NCBI GenBank assembly: GCA_903825645.1
Contig: CAIKBL010000040.1
Coordinates: 62,001-126,000, forward strand
Source of the DNA: an uncultured Pseudomonadota bacterium
Lineage (GTDB): Bacteria; Pseudomonadota; Gammaproteobacteria; Ga0077536
Length of the DNA stretch: 64,000 nt
Direction of reading: 5' to 3'
This document shows positions 19,838-27,626 of the stretch, one piece after another (position 1 is the stretch's first letter; every line of letters begins with the position of its first letter). The position numbers were made by a program, and so were the translations under genes. Below the pieces are notes generated by a model. The model did not search any database. It was not told where the DNA came from and saw nothing but the letters and a program-made list of their open reading frames with translations.

Positions 19838-20848
19838 TCAACTGGCAGAGAGGATTTCGCGCGCACGCTCGAACAGATTAGAAAGACACAGCCCCATCGA
19901 TTCCCAAATCGGATCGTGGCGCTTGCCGGTCCGGTGCAGTTTAACGTTGAGACATCCGATGCTAGCCAACCGATAGCCAGCGAAAGCCTGATACCACGGA
20001 ATGGCGGGATAGCATTTACCCATCCGGGATTCGTATATATCTCGAATCTCCGCCACGCTGGGCGGAAAAATCGTGTGCCAGGCCTCAACCCAATTCGCCT
20101 GATCGGCGCTCATCATCAGCCAACCGATATCCAGCAAGACGTCGCCTATACCAGAGATCTCCCAGTCGATGACGCCGCTAAGCGCGGCTCCCTCGAAAAG
20201 AATATTGCCCGGCTGATAATCACCGTGATAGAGCCCGATGGGGGTATCGCTCGGCATGGTTTTCAGCAGCAGCGACTCGACCAACTCGGCCTGTTCAATC
20301 CATTTGGGCTCCTGTGCGTGCAGGTAAATTTTTCGCCATCGAGAGACCTGCTCGACGAGTGGCTCAGGATCCTGCCAGCCGGCGAGCTTGGTTCGCCAGT
20401 CAAACTGGTGGAAGCGTGGCAGGACCTCCACACACTGCCGCCAAAGGGGCTCAGTCGCCTCGCGGGTGCGGGTAAACCCCGCATGCGGGTCCCAGACAAA
20501 GAAGGTTCGACCCGGTAGTCGAGTCATGACGATGTAGGGGACATCGAAAAGATCTTCCGCCTCGCTGGCGTACGGTACTGGCGGCACGGGCAAACCATCG
20601 ACGTAGAGCGCCCGCATCAGGGGGGCTTGCCGGTAAACATCGGTATTGCCCCGACGCGCGACCCCTTTCGGCGGAATCTTGAGCACAAAACTGCCTGCCG
20701 GCGCGCCACTCTCGCGATATCGCGTGTCGAATAAAAAGGTCAGGCCTGCATGGCCGTCGGAATCGGACACATGTGCCAACTCCACCGCTGCGCCCATTTC
20801 ACGGGTCACAAACTTACGGAGATTTTCGGTCAGCGCTTCGGTCACCAT
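19838..20848 (-). CDS. Phosphotransferase of the aminoglycoside-kinase (APH/choline kinase-like) fold
   Basis: A 336-residue protein kinase-like small-molecule phosphotransferase. The Brenner motif HGDYQPGN has the catalytic Asp210 (with His208 and Asn215), and the metal-binding aspartate is Asp228 in GVIDWEISGIGD. The N-lobe contains GSFVLKIPP, with the likely ATP-binding lysine. This subgroup (often next to acyl-CoA enzymes) is seldom about antibiotic resistance; the substrate is unknown. It precedes genes for an FMN-binding protein and MaoC-type hydratases, so a lipid or CoA-ester role is possible by context. Confidence 0.82.
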   Translation of the reverse strand: MVTEALTENLRKFVTREMGAAVELAHVSDSDGHAGLTFLFDTRYRESGAPAGSFVLKIPPKGVARRGNTDVYRQAPLMRALYVDGLPVPPVPYASEAEDLFDVPYIVMTRLPGRTFFVWDPHAGFTRTREATEPLWRQCVEVLPRFHQFDWRTKLAGWQDPEPLVEQVSRWRKIYLHAQEPKWIEQAELVESLLLKTMPSDTPIGLYHGDYQPGNILFEGAALSGVIDWEISGIGDVLLDIGWLMMSADQANWVEAWHTIFPPSVAEIRDIYESRMGKCYPAIPWYQAFAGYRLASIGCLNVKLHRTGKRHDPIWESMGLCLSNLFERAREILSAS

Positions 20849-20892
20849 ACAATTATCAATCCATCTAATCAGCCGTCAAACGTCGGTCCAGT

Positions 20893-21426
20893 TCACTGGG
20901 CGGGGGCAATATTATCCGGCGCGTCGCGCGCCGCTTTGGCCGTCTTGGTCCAATAGCGTTTGGCCCAGACGCCTTGGTATTTCTCATCACTGGCGGGCAT
21001 GCGCCACGTCTTCACCTCGGCGTCCGTCAGCGCGACCGCGCAGAGCGCGCGCGGTTGATCGTCCGTGATATCAACGTACTGATCGGCGGCCTCGACGGTC
21101 AAATAGCGCTTCGCGATCTGGCGGTACCGGTCCCGCCAGAGATCGTCCTGACCGATTTCATGCACCACCCGAGCATGGCCCTGAAGGATGACCTTGCGGT
21201 AAGGCAATGCCATTTCATCAATACAGAGGGCTACACGCGAATCGCGGCGGATATTGGCCAGCCACTCGGAGTGCTTGCGTGGCGTGAACCAGATCGTGCC
21301 TTCCTCGAAGAGGTACCAAATCGGACAAACCGCCGGCCAACCATCGCTGTCCAAGGTGGCGATATCCATCAGCAGGCCAGGCTCTTCGAGAAAGCGCCTA
21401 GTTTCGGCCTCACTCAGTTTAGGCAC
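20893..21426 (-). CDS. Pyridoxamine 5'-phosphate oxidase-like FMN-binding protein
   Basis: A 177-residue split-barrel flavin-binding protein with the conserved strand pattern MDIATLDSDGWPAVCPIWYLFEEGTIWF (as MDIATLDSDGWPAVCPIW then YLFEEGTIWF), SRVALCIDE and VILQGHARVV. Proteins of this type bind FMN or F420 and reduce small molecules; this one is not PdxH. The GTG at 21426 is preferred over the upstream in-frame ATG because AAGGAGG sits 7 bases ahead of the GTG, inside the longer frame. It is divergent from the MaoC genes, 77 bp away, and 44 bp upstream of the APH-type kinase. Confidence 0.82.
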   Translation of the reverse strand: MPKLSEAETRRFLEEPGLLMDIATLDSDGWPAVCPIWYLFEEGTIWFTPRKHSEWLANIRRDSRVALCIDEMALPYRKVILQGHARVVHEIGQDDLWRDRYRQIAKRYLTVEAADQYVDITDDQPRALCAVALTDAEVKTWRMPASDEKYQGVWAKRYWTKTAKAARDAPDNIAPAQ

Positions 21427-21503
21427 GACATATCCTCCTTCACGCATTGGCTGTTACCATGATACCCGGCAATCAGCGCCCTGACTGCAGGGGAAGGAAA
21501 GAC

Positions 21504-21947
21504 GTGCTCGATCACAAGTTCATCGGCTACACCTCGCCCCCCTGTACGCTTGAAGTGGAGAAAGGTCGTCTCCGGCAATTCGCCCATGCAACCGGACAGA
21601 CCTCGCCGGTCTATGTCGACGAAGACGCGGCTCGCGCGGCTGGCTATCCCGGCCTCCCGGTACCGCCGACGTTCTTCTTCTGCTTAGAGATGGACCGGCC
21701 CAACCCCTACGGCTGGTTTGATGAGGTGGGGATCCCGCTGGGCCAAGTCCTGCACGCCGAGCAGCACTTTACCTTTCACGCCATGGCGTTCGCCGGAGAC
21801 GCCCTGACTTTCGAGGCGCAGATCGTCAACATCTACGAAAAGAAAGGTGGCCAACTCGAATTCGTCGAGCAGGACAACTTCATTACCAATCAACACGGCG
21901 AGCGTGTTGCCGAATTCCGGCGCACGCTCGTCATTCGGCGCACTTGA
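21504..21947 (+). CDS. MaoC-like hotdog protein, N-terminal dehydratase type
   Basis: A 147-residue hotdog-fold protein: FIGYTSPPCTLEVEKGRLRQFAHATG, then GLPVPPTFFFCLEM and LHAEQHFTFHAMAFAGDALTF. This matches the FAS1-like N-terminal half of split MaoC hydratases, which pairs with a catalytic partner. The GTG at 21504 follows GGGGAAGGA and begins VLDHKF, the normal family start. The catalytic-partner-like MaoC gene follows 9 bp later, so the two probably form a heteromeric (R)-specific enoyl-CoA hydratase. Confidence 0.83.
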   Translation: MLDHKFIGYTSPPCTLEVEKGRLRQFAHATGQTSPVYVDEDAARAAGYPGLPVPPTFFFCLEMDRPNPYGWFDEVGIPLGQVLHAEQHFTFHAMAFAGDALTFEAQIVNIYEKKGGQLEFVEQDNFITNQHGERVAEFRRTLVIRRT

Positions 21948-21956
21948 GGTCTGATT

Positions 21957-22376
21957 ATGTCATTACGCGATATTCGGACACTCAAGACAGGCGATGCCCT
22001 GCCCGTCCTGGTCATGCCGCCCATCACCCGCCAAACGCTTGCTGTCTATTGTGGCGCCTCGGGCGATCACAACCCTGCACATGTCGATATCGACTTCGCG
22101 CGGGCGGCGGGGCTAGGCGATGTGATTGCCCATGGGATGCTCATCATGGCCTATATGAGCCGCTGCCTCAGCGACTGCATCCCGCAAGACGCGATCCGAA
22201 CCTTCGGTACCCGCTTTATGGCGGTGACCCACGTAGGCGATAAGATTACCTGCGCGGCACACGTGCTCGAAAAAGAGGCGGTCGAGGGCGCGGAGATGGT
22301 CCGCATCGCCGTCACCGCAACAGATCAACATGGGGAAGTCAAAAGCCGCGGTGAGGCCTTGGTCGCACTCGGGTAA
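21957..22376 (+). CDS. MaoC-like dehydratase, catalytic type
   Basis: A 139-residue hotdog protein carrying the hydratase-2 motif YCGASGDHNPAHVD, with the catalytic Asp and His in SGDHNPAHVD, and AHGMLIMAYM. It is expected to hydrate trans-2-enoyl-CoA to (R)-3-hydroxyacyl-CoA. It lies 9 bp after its paired MaoC gene. It ends 20 bp from the convergent M14 peptidase gene. The acyl substrate is unknown; the nearby benzoyl-CoA genes make an aromatic or dicarboxylic CoA ester conceivable but unproven. Confidence 0.85.
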   Translation: MSLRDIRTLKTGDALPVLVMPPITRQTLAVYCGASGDHNPAHVDIDFARAAGLGDVIAHGMLIMAYMSRCLSDCIPQDAIRTFGTRFMAVTHVGDKITCAAHVLEKEAVEGAEMVRIAVTATDQHGEVKSRGEALVALG

Positions 22377-22396
22377 ACCCGGGCGAGACGGGTTGC

Positions 22397-23842
22397 TCAG
22401 TCACGGTCGGTCAGACGACCTACAAACAGTGGTTGCTGGCGCTCAATGAGCCGCGCAAACGACGGATAGCGGAATACGCTACTCTGGGAACGCGGATCAA
22501 GCAGAAGCGGGAGCAGCCGTCCGGTCGTTTGCGTCAACGGCACACACAAACTCCCCACAGGTAAAGACGTGACCTGCGTGTGCGTATCCAAGACTTCGCA
22601 AGCCGCGTCGGCCAGATGGCCGCCCTCCAAAATCTCCCGTTCGACCCGCCGCACAAGAGGCTCCTGCAAGATCTCGAACGGGATTTGGTGTCGAGCAAAA
22701 AGACTCGCAAACACGCCCGTATGCGCGGTAATCGCATAAGCGCCAGGGAGCGGTAAATAATCATGCACTTGCACCGCCCGATGGTCGGCGAACGTGATGG
22801 GTTCGAGTAAGAAGGTGTCTCGCCGTCGCAGGGCAATGATGACCTGAGGGGAGTCCGCCTGCACCACGTAGGAAGCATTGAGCGGTAACGGGATCTGTGG
22901 CGTCAGACGGCTCACCTGCGCGAGTGTCTCGACGAGGGTCTCCTGCAGAGCGCCCAGCACGTCCAAAAAAGCCTGCATGCAACACCACTGTTTCTCCAGG
23001 CGAACCCCGATATTGCGGAAAGTGGGATAAGTGCCCGATCCCGGCTCCATCGGCGTTTCCAGCAAGACCGTGATGGCGCCACGCAAACCGGCTTTATTCC
23101 GGAACTTCCGCACGGTGAGCCCACCGTGGGTAATCAGCTGTCGCGTAGAGGTGATTTCCCGGATATAGCGTTGCGCCCGCAGACCACTCGACTCCACCGC
23201 GTTGATTAGCGCCGGCAGAAGTATGGTTTCCTGAAAAATCCTCACGGGCGCCGGAATAGCCGGATTGCTGGCCACATCGAACTGCGCCTCGAAGTCGGTC
23301 AGATAGCCCTCCCGGCCCAGGGTATCCCGCTTCAGGCTCGCGGATTCGTGGGCATCCAACACCACATCCGGGGCATAGCGCAACACGGCCGCATCGAGGG
23401 CGCTGCTTTCCGGCTGCGAAAGCAACACGAAGTCTCGGTTGATATTGATATCGTTGCCATTCCGGTTCGAATCGCGCTCGCGCCCGTCGGGATTCGCATT
23501 CGGGATGAGCATAAATTCAAAGTCATCCAGCAGTGACTGCAGGTCGCCGAGTAGGACAGCGCGCGCGAGATGCAACAAAGCCTCACACCCTGCGGCCTCC
23601 GAGGCGCCGTGCTGTGAACCCACCATCAGCACGCGCAGCTTGCGGCGATGTGCCTGTCGGCCGTTCGAATCCTCACACACCAACGCCCACAGCTCGCGCC
23701 CATGCGCGGAGCGCCCCAGCGATTCGAGCCGGGCGTAAGGGCCTGCCGCCGCAGTCAATGCGCGGAGATATCCGGTGATCTCATCGGAGCTGGAATAGCG
23801 CTGGAAACGGTGATGTTCGAGCGGCGTCATGATCTCGGTCAC
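22397..23842 (-). CDS. M14-type zinc carboxypeptidase-like protein, no signal peptide (paralogue 2)
   Basis: About 481 residues with an M14 fold. Candidate zinc ligands are His78, Glu82 (GSQHGASEAAG) and His165 (VLDAHES); the catalytic Glu is in ITVLLETPMEP near residue 260. Spacing between His and Glu is HxxxE, one residue longer than the usual M14 HxxE. NANPDGRERDSN and NINRDF match substrate-binding positions. No secretion signal is visible, unlike the upstream paralogue. The start is placed at GTG 23842, which overlaps the stop of that paralogue as GTGA; an ATG at 23830 is possible. About 220 C-terminal residues follow the peptidase domain without a family I can name. Confidence 0.8.
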   Translation of the reverse strand: MTEIMTPLEHHRFQRYSSSDEITGYLRALTAAAGPYARLESLGRSAHGRELWALVCEDSNGRQAHRRKLRVLMVGSQHGASEAAGCEALLHLARAVLLGDLQSLLDDFEFMLIPNANPDGRERDSNRNGNDININRDFVLLSQPESSALDAAVLRYAPDVVLDAHESASLKRDTLGREGYLTDFEAQFDVASNPAIPAPVRIFQETILLPALINAVESSGLRAQRYIREITSTRQLITHGGLTVRKFRNKAGLRGAITVLLETPMEPGSGTYPTFRNIGVRLEKQWCCMQAFLDVLGALQETLVETLAQVSRLTPQIPLPLNASYVVQADSPQVIIALRRRDTFLLEPITFADHRAVQVHDYLPLPGAYAITAHTGVFASLFARHQIPFEILQEPLVRRVEREILEGGHLADAACEVLDTHTQVTSLPVGSLCVPLTQTTGRLLPLLLDPRSQSSVFRYPSFARLIERQQPLFVGRLTDRD

Positions 23843-25368
23843 GGGACATTCCTCGGCGCCTGCCGACCGACGCGATAGATGAAAAAGGCCTCGCCTGGGC
23901 GTAGGAGTGCCTTGAACGCGGGATAGTCGAAAAGACTGCCTGGAGCACGCGGATCGAGCAGCACTGCCGCCAGCCGACCGTTCAGCTGATTCAAATCGAC
24001 CCGCAGCGAGCCGGGTGGCAACGCAACAGTGGTCGTTACCTCCGCGGCGGCTTCGGGAGAACCGACGTCCGTGCTGCGGGGTGAGAGGCGCAGGGCCGTG
24101 ACGGACACCGGCTGATCTGAATTCGCGCTGATGCAACGGATCTGCTGACGCGCCAAGATCGGTTGCAGCAGCGCAGTGTGGGCCGTAATCAGCAAACGCT
24201 GCGGCAAGGGCGCCGCAGCCCCGATGACTAATCGCCGATGGTCTGGGAAGGCGAGCACCTCGCGTTGGCGCGTGTCGAGACGCCGCATCGGTAAACGAAC
24301 CATGGGGCGGAGGGGATCTTTAACGTAGGCGGCGCTGAGCACCAAATCCTCCGTTTGCAACGCCGCACGGGCGACGCGCGTCTGCGCCTTTATTTCGGCA
24401 CGATGCGCCGCGACAAGCGTCAAAAAAGCCCGCAGACAGCGCAATTGGCGATCAACCCGAACTTTCAGGTTCCGGTAGGTCGGATAGGAATCAATCCGGG
24501 GATCCAGTTTAGTTTCCAGCAACACCGACAGCGCGCCGGTCATGCCCGCGGCATTCCGAAAGTTACGCAGCGTCAGTCCACCATTCGTGACGGGCTGGTG
24601 CAGATGAGTGATTTCGCCGAGGTAGCGCTGCGCCGTCAGCCCGCCTCGAGAAGTTTCGGCGAGCAACGCCGGCAAAAACGTCGCTTGTGCATAGGCCCTG
24701 AGCGCACTCGGAATGGCAGGATTGCTCGCGACGTCGAACTGCGCGTCGAAATCGGTCACGTATCCTTCACGCGCCAGCGTGTCGCGCTTCAGCACCGCCG
24801 ATTCGTGCACATCGAGGACCACGTCTGGGCGGTACCGATCGAGGGCGATCTTTAGCGCCTGACTTTCCGGTTGTGACAGCAGCACAAAGTCGGTGTTGAG
24901 ATTGACCCGGTGGGCATTCGCGCGACGCTTTAAATCACGGCCATCGGGGTTAGCGTTGGATAGCAAAAACAAGTCGAGATCTTTTAACAGCGGGCGAAGC
25001 CCCTCGGTAAGCAGCTCGCGGGCAAGACTCGTCAGTGCCTCTCCCCCAGCCGGCTCGGCACCGCCGTGTTGGCTGCCGATAATCAGCACACGCAGGCGCG
25101 GCACCGGCTCAACCACACGTGGCCCAGTCAGTCGCAACAACTCGAGCGGCCGACCCTCGACCGATCTACCCAACAACTCCACACGGGCAAGTCCCGCCTC
25201 GGCGGCAGCCAGACCACGCAGATACATGCTGATTTCGCTGGTGGTGCTGTTACGGGAAAAGCCGGATATTTCCAGTGGCGTTGGCCAGTTATTTTCGCCA
25301 GCCAACACGCACCGGAAGCCCAAAACGGCGCACAGGACGGCGCAGCCTATGCGCCCGAACCCGATCAT
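23839..25368 (-). CDS. Exported M14-type zinc carboxypeptidase-like protein (paralogue 1)
   Basis: A 509-residue paralogue of the next gene, with an N-terminal signal peptide (MIGFGRIGCAVLCAVLGFRC, cleavage likely after VLAGE-like Ala). Candidate ligands are His101, Glu105 (GSQHGGAEPAG) and His188 (VLDVHES), with Glu in LSVLLETKLDP as catalytic acid; again the His-Glu spacing is HxxxE. ANPDGRDLKR and VNLNTDF follow family positions. Known M14 members remove C-terminal amino acids or deacylate N-acyl amino acids. The ATG at 25368 overlaps the stop of the benzoate-CoA ligase gene (ATGA), so the pair is translated with the ligase. Substrate unknown. Confidence 0.82.
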   Translation of the reverse strand: MIGFGRIGCAVLCAVLGFRCVLAGENNWPTPLEISGFSRNSTTSEISMYLRGLAAAEAGLARVELLGRSVEGRPLELLRLTGPRVVEPVPRLRVLIIGSQHGGAEPAGGEALTSLARELLTEGLRPLLKDLDLFLLSNANPDGRDLKRRANAHRVNLNTDFVLLSQPESQALKIALDRYRPDVVLDVHESAVLKRDTLAREGYVTDFDAQFDVASNPAIPSALRAYAQATFLPALLAETSRGGLTAQRYLGEITHLHQPVTNGGLTLRNFRNAAGMTGALSVLLETKLDPRIDSYPTYRNLKVRVDRQLRCLRAFLTLVAAHRAEIKAQTRVARAALQTEDLVLSAAYVKDPLRPMVRLPMRRLDTRQREVLAFPDHRRLVIGAAAPLPQRLLITAHTALLQPILARQQIRCISANSDQPVSVTALRLSPRSTDVGSPEAAAEVTTTVALPPGSLRVDLNQLNGRLAAVLLDPRAPGSLFDYPAFKALLRPGEAFFIYRVGRQAPRNVP

Positions 25369-26972
25369 GAGAGCGCGGTATGCTCGCGCAGCTTGAAGCG
25401 CTGAATCTTCCCCGTTGCGGTCTTGGGCAGATCGGCCACAAACGTGATCCAGCGCGGATATTTGTGCGGAGCTAGCCGATTTTTGACATGGGCCTTGAGT
25501 GCCTGCTCGAGCGCCGTATCGCCGGTAACGCCAGCCCGCAGCACCACGATCGCTTTCGGTTTGGTCAGCCCCTGCTCATCCGGGATCCCGATCACCGCCG
25601 CCTCCAACACGCTGGGGTGGGTGAGCAAGGCTCCCTCTACCTCAAAGGGCGAAACATATTGGCCACTCACCTTTAACATGTCGTCAGAGCGTCCTCCGTA
25701 GACGTAATACCCATCGGCATCTACCGAATATTTGTCTCCAGCGTGGGTCCAAGGCCCGACAAAAGTGGCCGCCGACTGGGCGCGGTTATTCCAGTACATG
25801 AGCGCCGCACTCGGGCCCCGGATTTGTAACTCGCCGAGTTCGCCGGGGGACACGTCGCGCCCCTGCTCATTACACAACCGGATCTCATAGCCTGGGACCG
25901 GTTTCCCGGTAGTGCCGTAGCGGACGTCTCCGGGGCGATTAGACAGGAAGATATGCAACATTTCGGTGGAGCCGATGCCGTCGAGCACTTCTACGCCAAA
26001 ATGACGGGAAAATCGCTCACCGACCTCTGCGGGCAGCGCTTCACCCGCCGATGTGCAGCGGCGTAGGTTCAACGCTTCGCGCGCGGGTAAGGCCGGGCTC
26101 GCCAGGAGCGCGGCGTACAACGTCGGCACGCCGTAGAAAATAGTGGGCTGAAAATCGGTCAACCGCTTGAATACGGCCTCCGGTGTCGGCCGTTCGGCCA
26201 TCAAGATCGCCGTGGCACCGACTGCGAGCGGGAAGGTGAGGCTGTTCCCAAGCCCGTAGGCAAAAAAGAGTTTAGCCGCCGAAAACACCACATCTTGCTC
26301 TTGCAGACCAAGGACAGGTCGAGCATAGAGCTCTGCGGTCTGGATGAGACTGCTATGCGCATGCACCGTGCCCTTCGGTTTGCCGGTGGAGCCCGAAGAG
26401 TAGAGCCAGAAACACGCATCATCCGCCGTGGTCGCCGCGGGTTCAAAATCAGCCGATGACGCCGCGAGTAACGCCGCAAGCACGCGCGGAACCCGCCCGT
26501 TGACGGCTTCCGACCCTGACGCGCCACTGACCACTACGTGTTTCAGCGGCGGAATCTCGGCCAATGCCGGCGCCAAGGTCGGCAGAAGTAGCGCAGACAC
26601 GATCAGCGCGCGGGCGCGGCTATCTTCGAGCATGTGGCGATAATCCTGGGTGGACAGGAACGTATTGGTCGCGATGGGAATAATGCCCGCTTTGATGGCA
26701 CCCAGAAAAACACTCGGAAAATCGATCGAGTCATGCAGCGCAATCATGATGCGGTCTTCCGGCTGCAAACCAAGTGCGATCAAGGCATTAGCCGCGCGAT
26801 TCACCCGCGCGGCGAGCTCACCGTAGGTGTAGGTGCCCTGATCGTCGATAAAAACCAGTTTGTCGGACCGACCCGCGCGCAAATTGCGCTCAAGAAGATC
26901 ATGGGCCGCGTTGTAACGCCGCGGGATGTCAATCCGCGGGGGAAACACACTGGTATCGACAACAGACAACAT
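25365..26972 (-). CDS. Benzoate-CoA ligase family protein
   Basis: About 535 residues of an AMP-forming acyl-CoA synthetase. The ATP motif is LYSSGSTGKPKGTVHAH; the middle motif FYGVPTLYAALL and GIGSTEMLHIF match the benzoate-CoA ligase family; GYYVYGGRSDDMLKVSGQYVSP leads into the C-terminal domain with the catalytic Lys in TATGKIQRFKL. It should convert benzoate, CoA and ATP to benzoyl-CoA, the substrate of the neighbouring box enzymes. The ATG at 26972 (MLSVVDTS) is the family start; the frame is open upstream. It begins a coupled operon with two M14 genes and lies 101 bp downstream of the flavodoxin gene. Confidence 0.92.
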   Translation of the reverse strand: MLSVVDTSVFPPRIDIPRRYNAAHDLLERNLRAGRSDKLVFIDDQGTYTYGELAARVNRAANALIALGLQPEDRIMIALHDSIDFPSVFLGAIKAGIIPIATNTFLSTQDYRHMLEDSRARALIVSALLLPTLAPALAEIPPLKHVVVSGASGSEAVNGRVPRVLAALLAASSADFEPAATTADDACFWLYSSGSTGKPKGTVHAHSSLIQTAELYARPVLGLQEQDVVFSAAKLFFAYGLGNSLTFPLAVGATAILMAERPTPEAVFKRLTDFQPTIFYGVPTLYAALLASPALPAREALNLRRCTSAGEALPAEVGERFSRHFGVEVLDGIGSTEMLHIFLSNRPGDVRYGTTGKPVPGYEIRLCNEQGRDVSPGELGELQIRGPSAALMYWNNRAQSAATFVGPWTHAGDKYSVDADGYYVYGGRSDDMLKVSGQYVSPFEVEGALLTHPSVLEAAVIGIPDEQGLTKPKAIVVLRAGVTGDTALEQALKAHVKNRLAPHKYPRWITFVADLPKTATGKIQRFKLREHTALS

Positions 26973-27073
26973 CGGGCAGTTTCTCCGAGAGAAGGCGAGA
27001 TTAGCAGCCGCTAGTCTGCCCCAAGTCATGACGGATGTGATGTCCCCGAGCGCTGAGGACCGTGTCTACTCGA

Positions 27074-27544
27074 TCAGGCGTTTGCGCGCGTTCCGACCAA
27101 CGCCAGCCAATCCGCCGTCCAACCGGCCGCGGCTTCTTCCGGCATGACGCCCGACGAGGCATCGTGATTGAGTATCTCGCCGACGCGCATGGCCCCGAGT
27201 TTGGTCAGGATCTGATCGAAGCGACGGCCGGCAAAACAGTAAGTCTGCGCGTGCGAGGAATCCCCAAGCGAAATCAGACCGTATTGGACGGCCGAGAGAT
27301 CGGGTCGTTCCTTGACCATCGATTCATAGAGTTGCTTCGCATTCGCCGGCACATCGCCATAACCATAGGTCGAGACGCAGACGAGAAATAAACCGCCGTT
27401 GGCGAATATCGTCGCATTCAGCTCATCCATCGGATGGACCTCCGCGGCGAGCCCCGCTTGGACCAGCGTGAAGTGGGCCTCCTCGGCGACGTACTGCGTA
27501 TTCCCGGTGGTGGTACCGACTAAGATGCGGATGGGCTGCGACAT
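27074..27544 (-). CDS. Flavodoxin-domain protein
   Basis: A 156-residue FMN-binding flavodoxin-like domain related to the FMN module of sulfite and cytochrome P450 reductases. The phosphate loop is GTTTGNTQYVAEE, the 90s loop CVSTYGYGDVPANAKQLYE, and SLGDSSHAQTYCFAGRRFD is the third flavin-contact region. It probably carries electrons one or two at a time. The ATG at 27544 has GGAG 8 bases upstream. It is divergent from boxR across an 82-bp space and heads toward the benzoate-CoA ligase gene. Its placement in a box cluster lacking boxA suggests it could help feed electrons to BoxB; this is inference. Confidence 0.88.
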   Translation of the reverse strand: MSQPIRILVGTTTGNTQYVAEEAHFTLVQAGLAAEVHPMDELNATIFANGGLFLVCVSTYGYGDVPANAKQLYESMVKERPDLSAVQYGLISLGDSSHAQTYCFAGRRFDQILTKLGAMRVGEILNHDASSGVMPEEAAAGWTADWLALVGTRANA

Positions 27545-27580
27545 GGTGCGCTCCAGAAGGCTTGCGGGTAAGCGGGATTG

Positions 27581-27623
27581 TGCATTATATTTCATATTAT
27601 AATTCGACAGGCAATATATTTCA
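27581..27623. promoter_or_regulatory. Divergent promoter region with BoxR-operator-like repeats
   Basis: Two direct repeats stand between the flavodoxin and boxR genes: TGCATTATATTTCA (27581-27594) and GGCAATATATTTCA (27610-27623), both of the form NGCA-N6-TTCA with identical last eight bases. BzdR/BoxR regulators are known to recognise TGCA half-sites separated by six bases, so these are good candidates for BoxR boxes. A perfect TATAAT (27598-27603) lies between them for boxR, and a second TATAAT on the minus strand (27584-27589) overlaps the first repeat, with TTGCCT 18 bp away as a possible -35. BoxR binding would then cover both promoters. Confidence 0.65.
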
Positions 27624-27626
27624 TTT

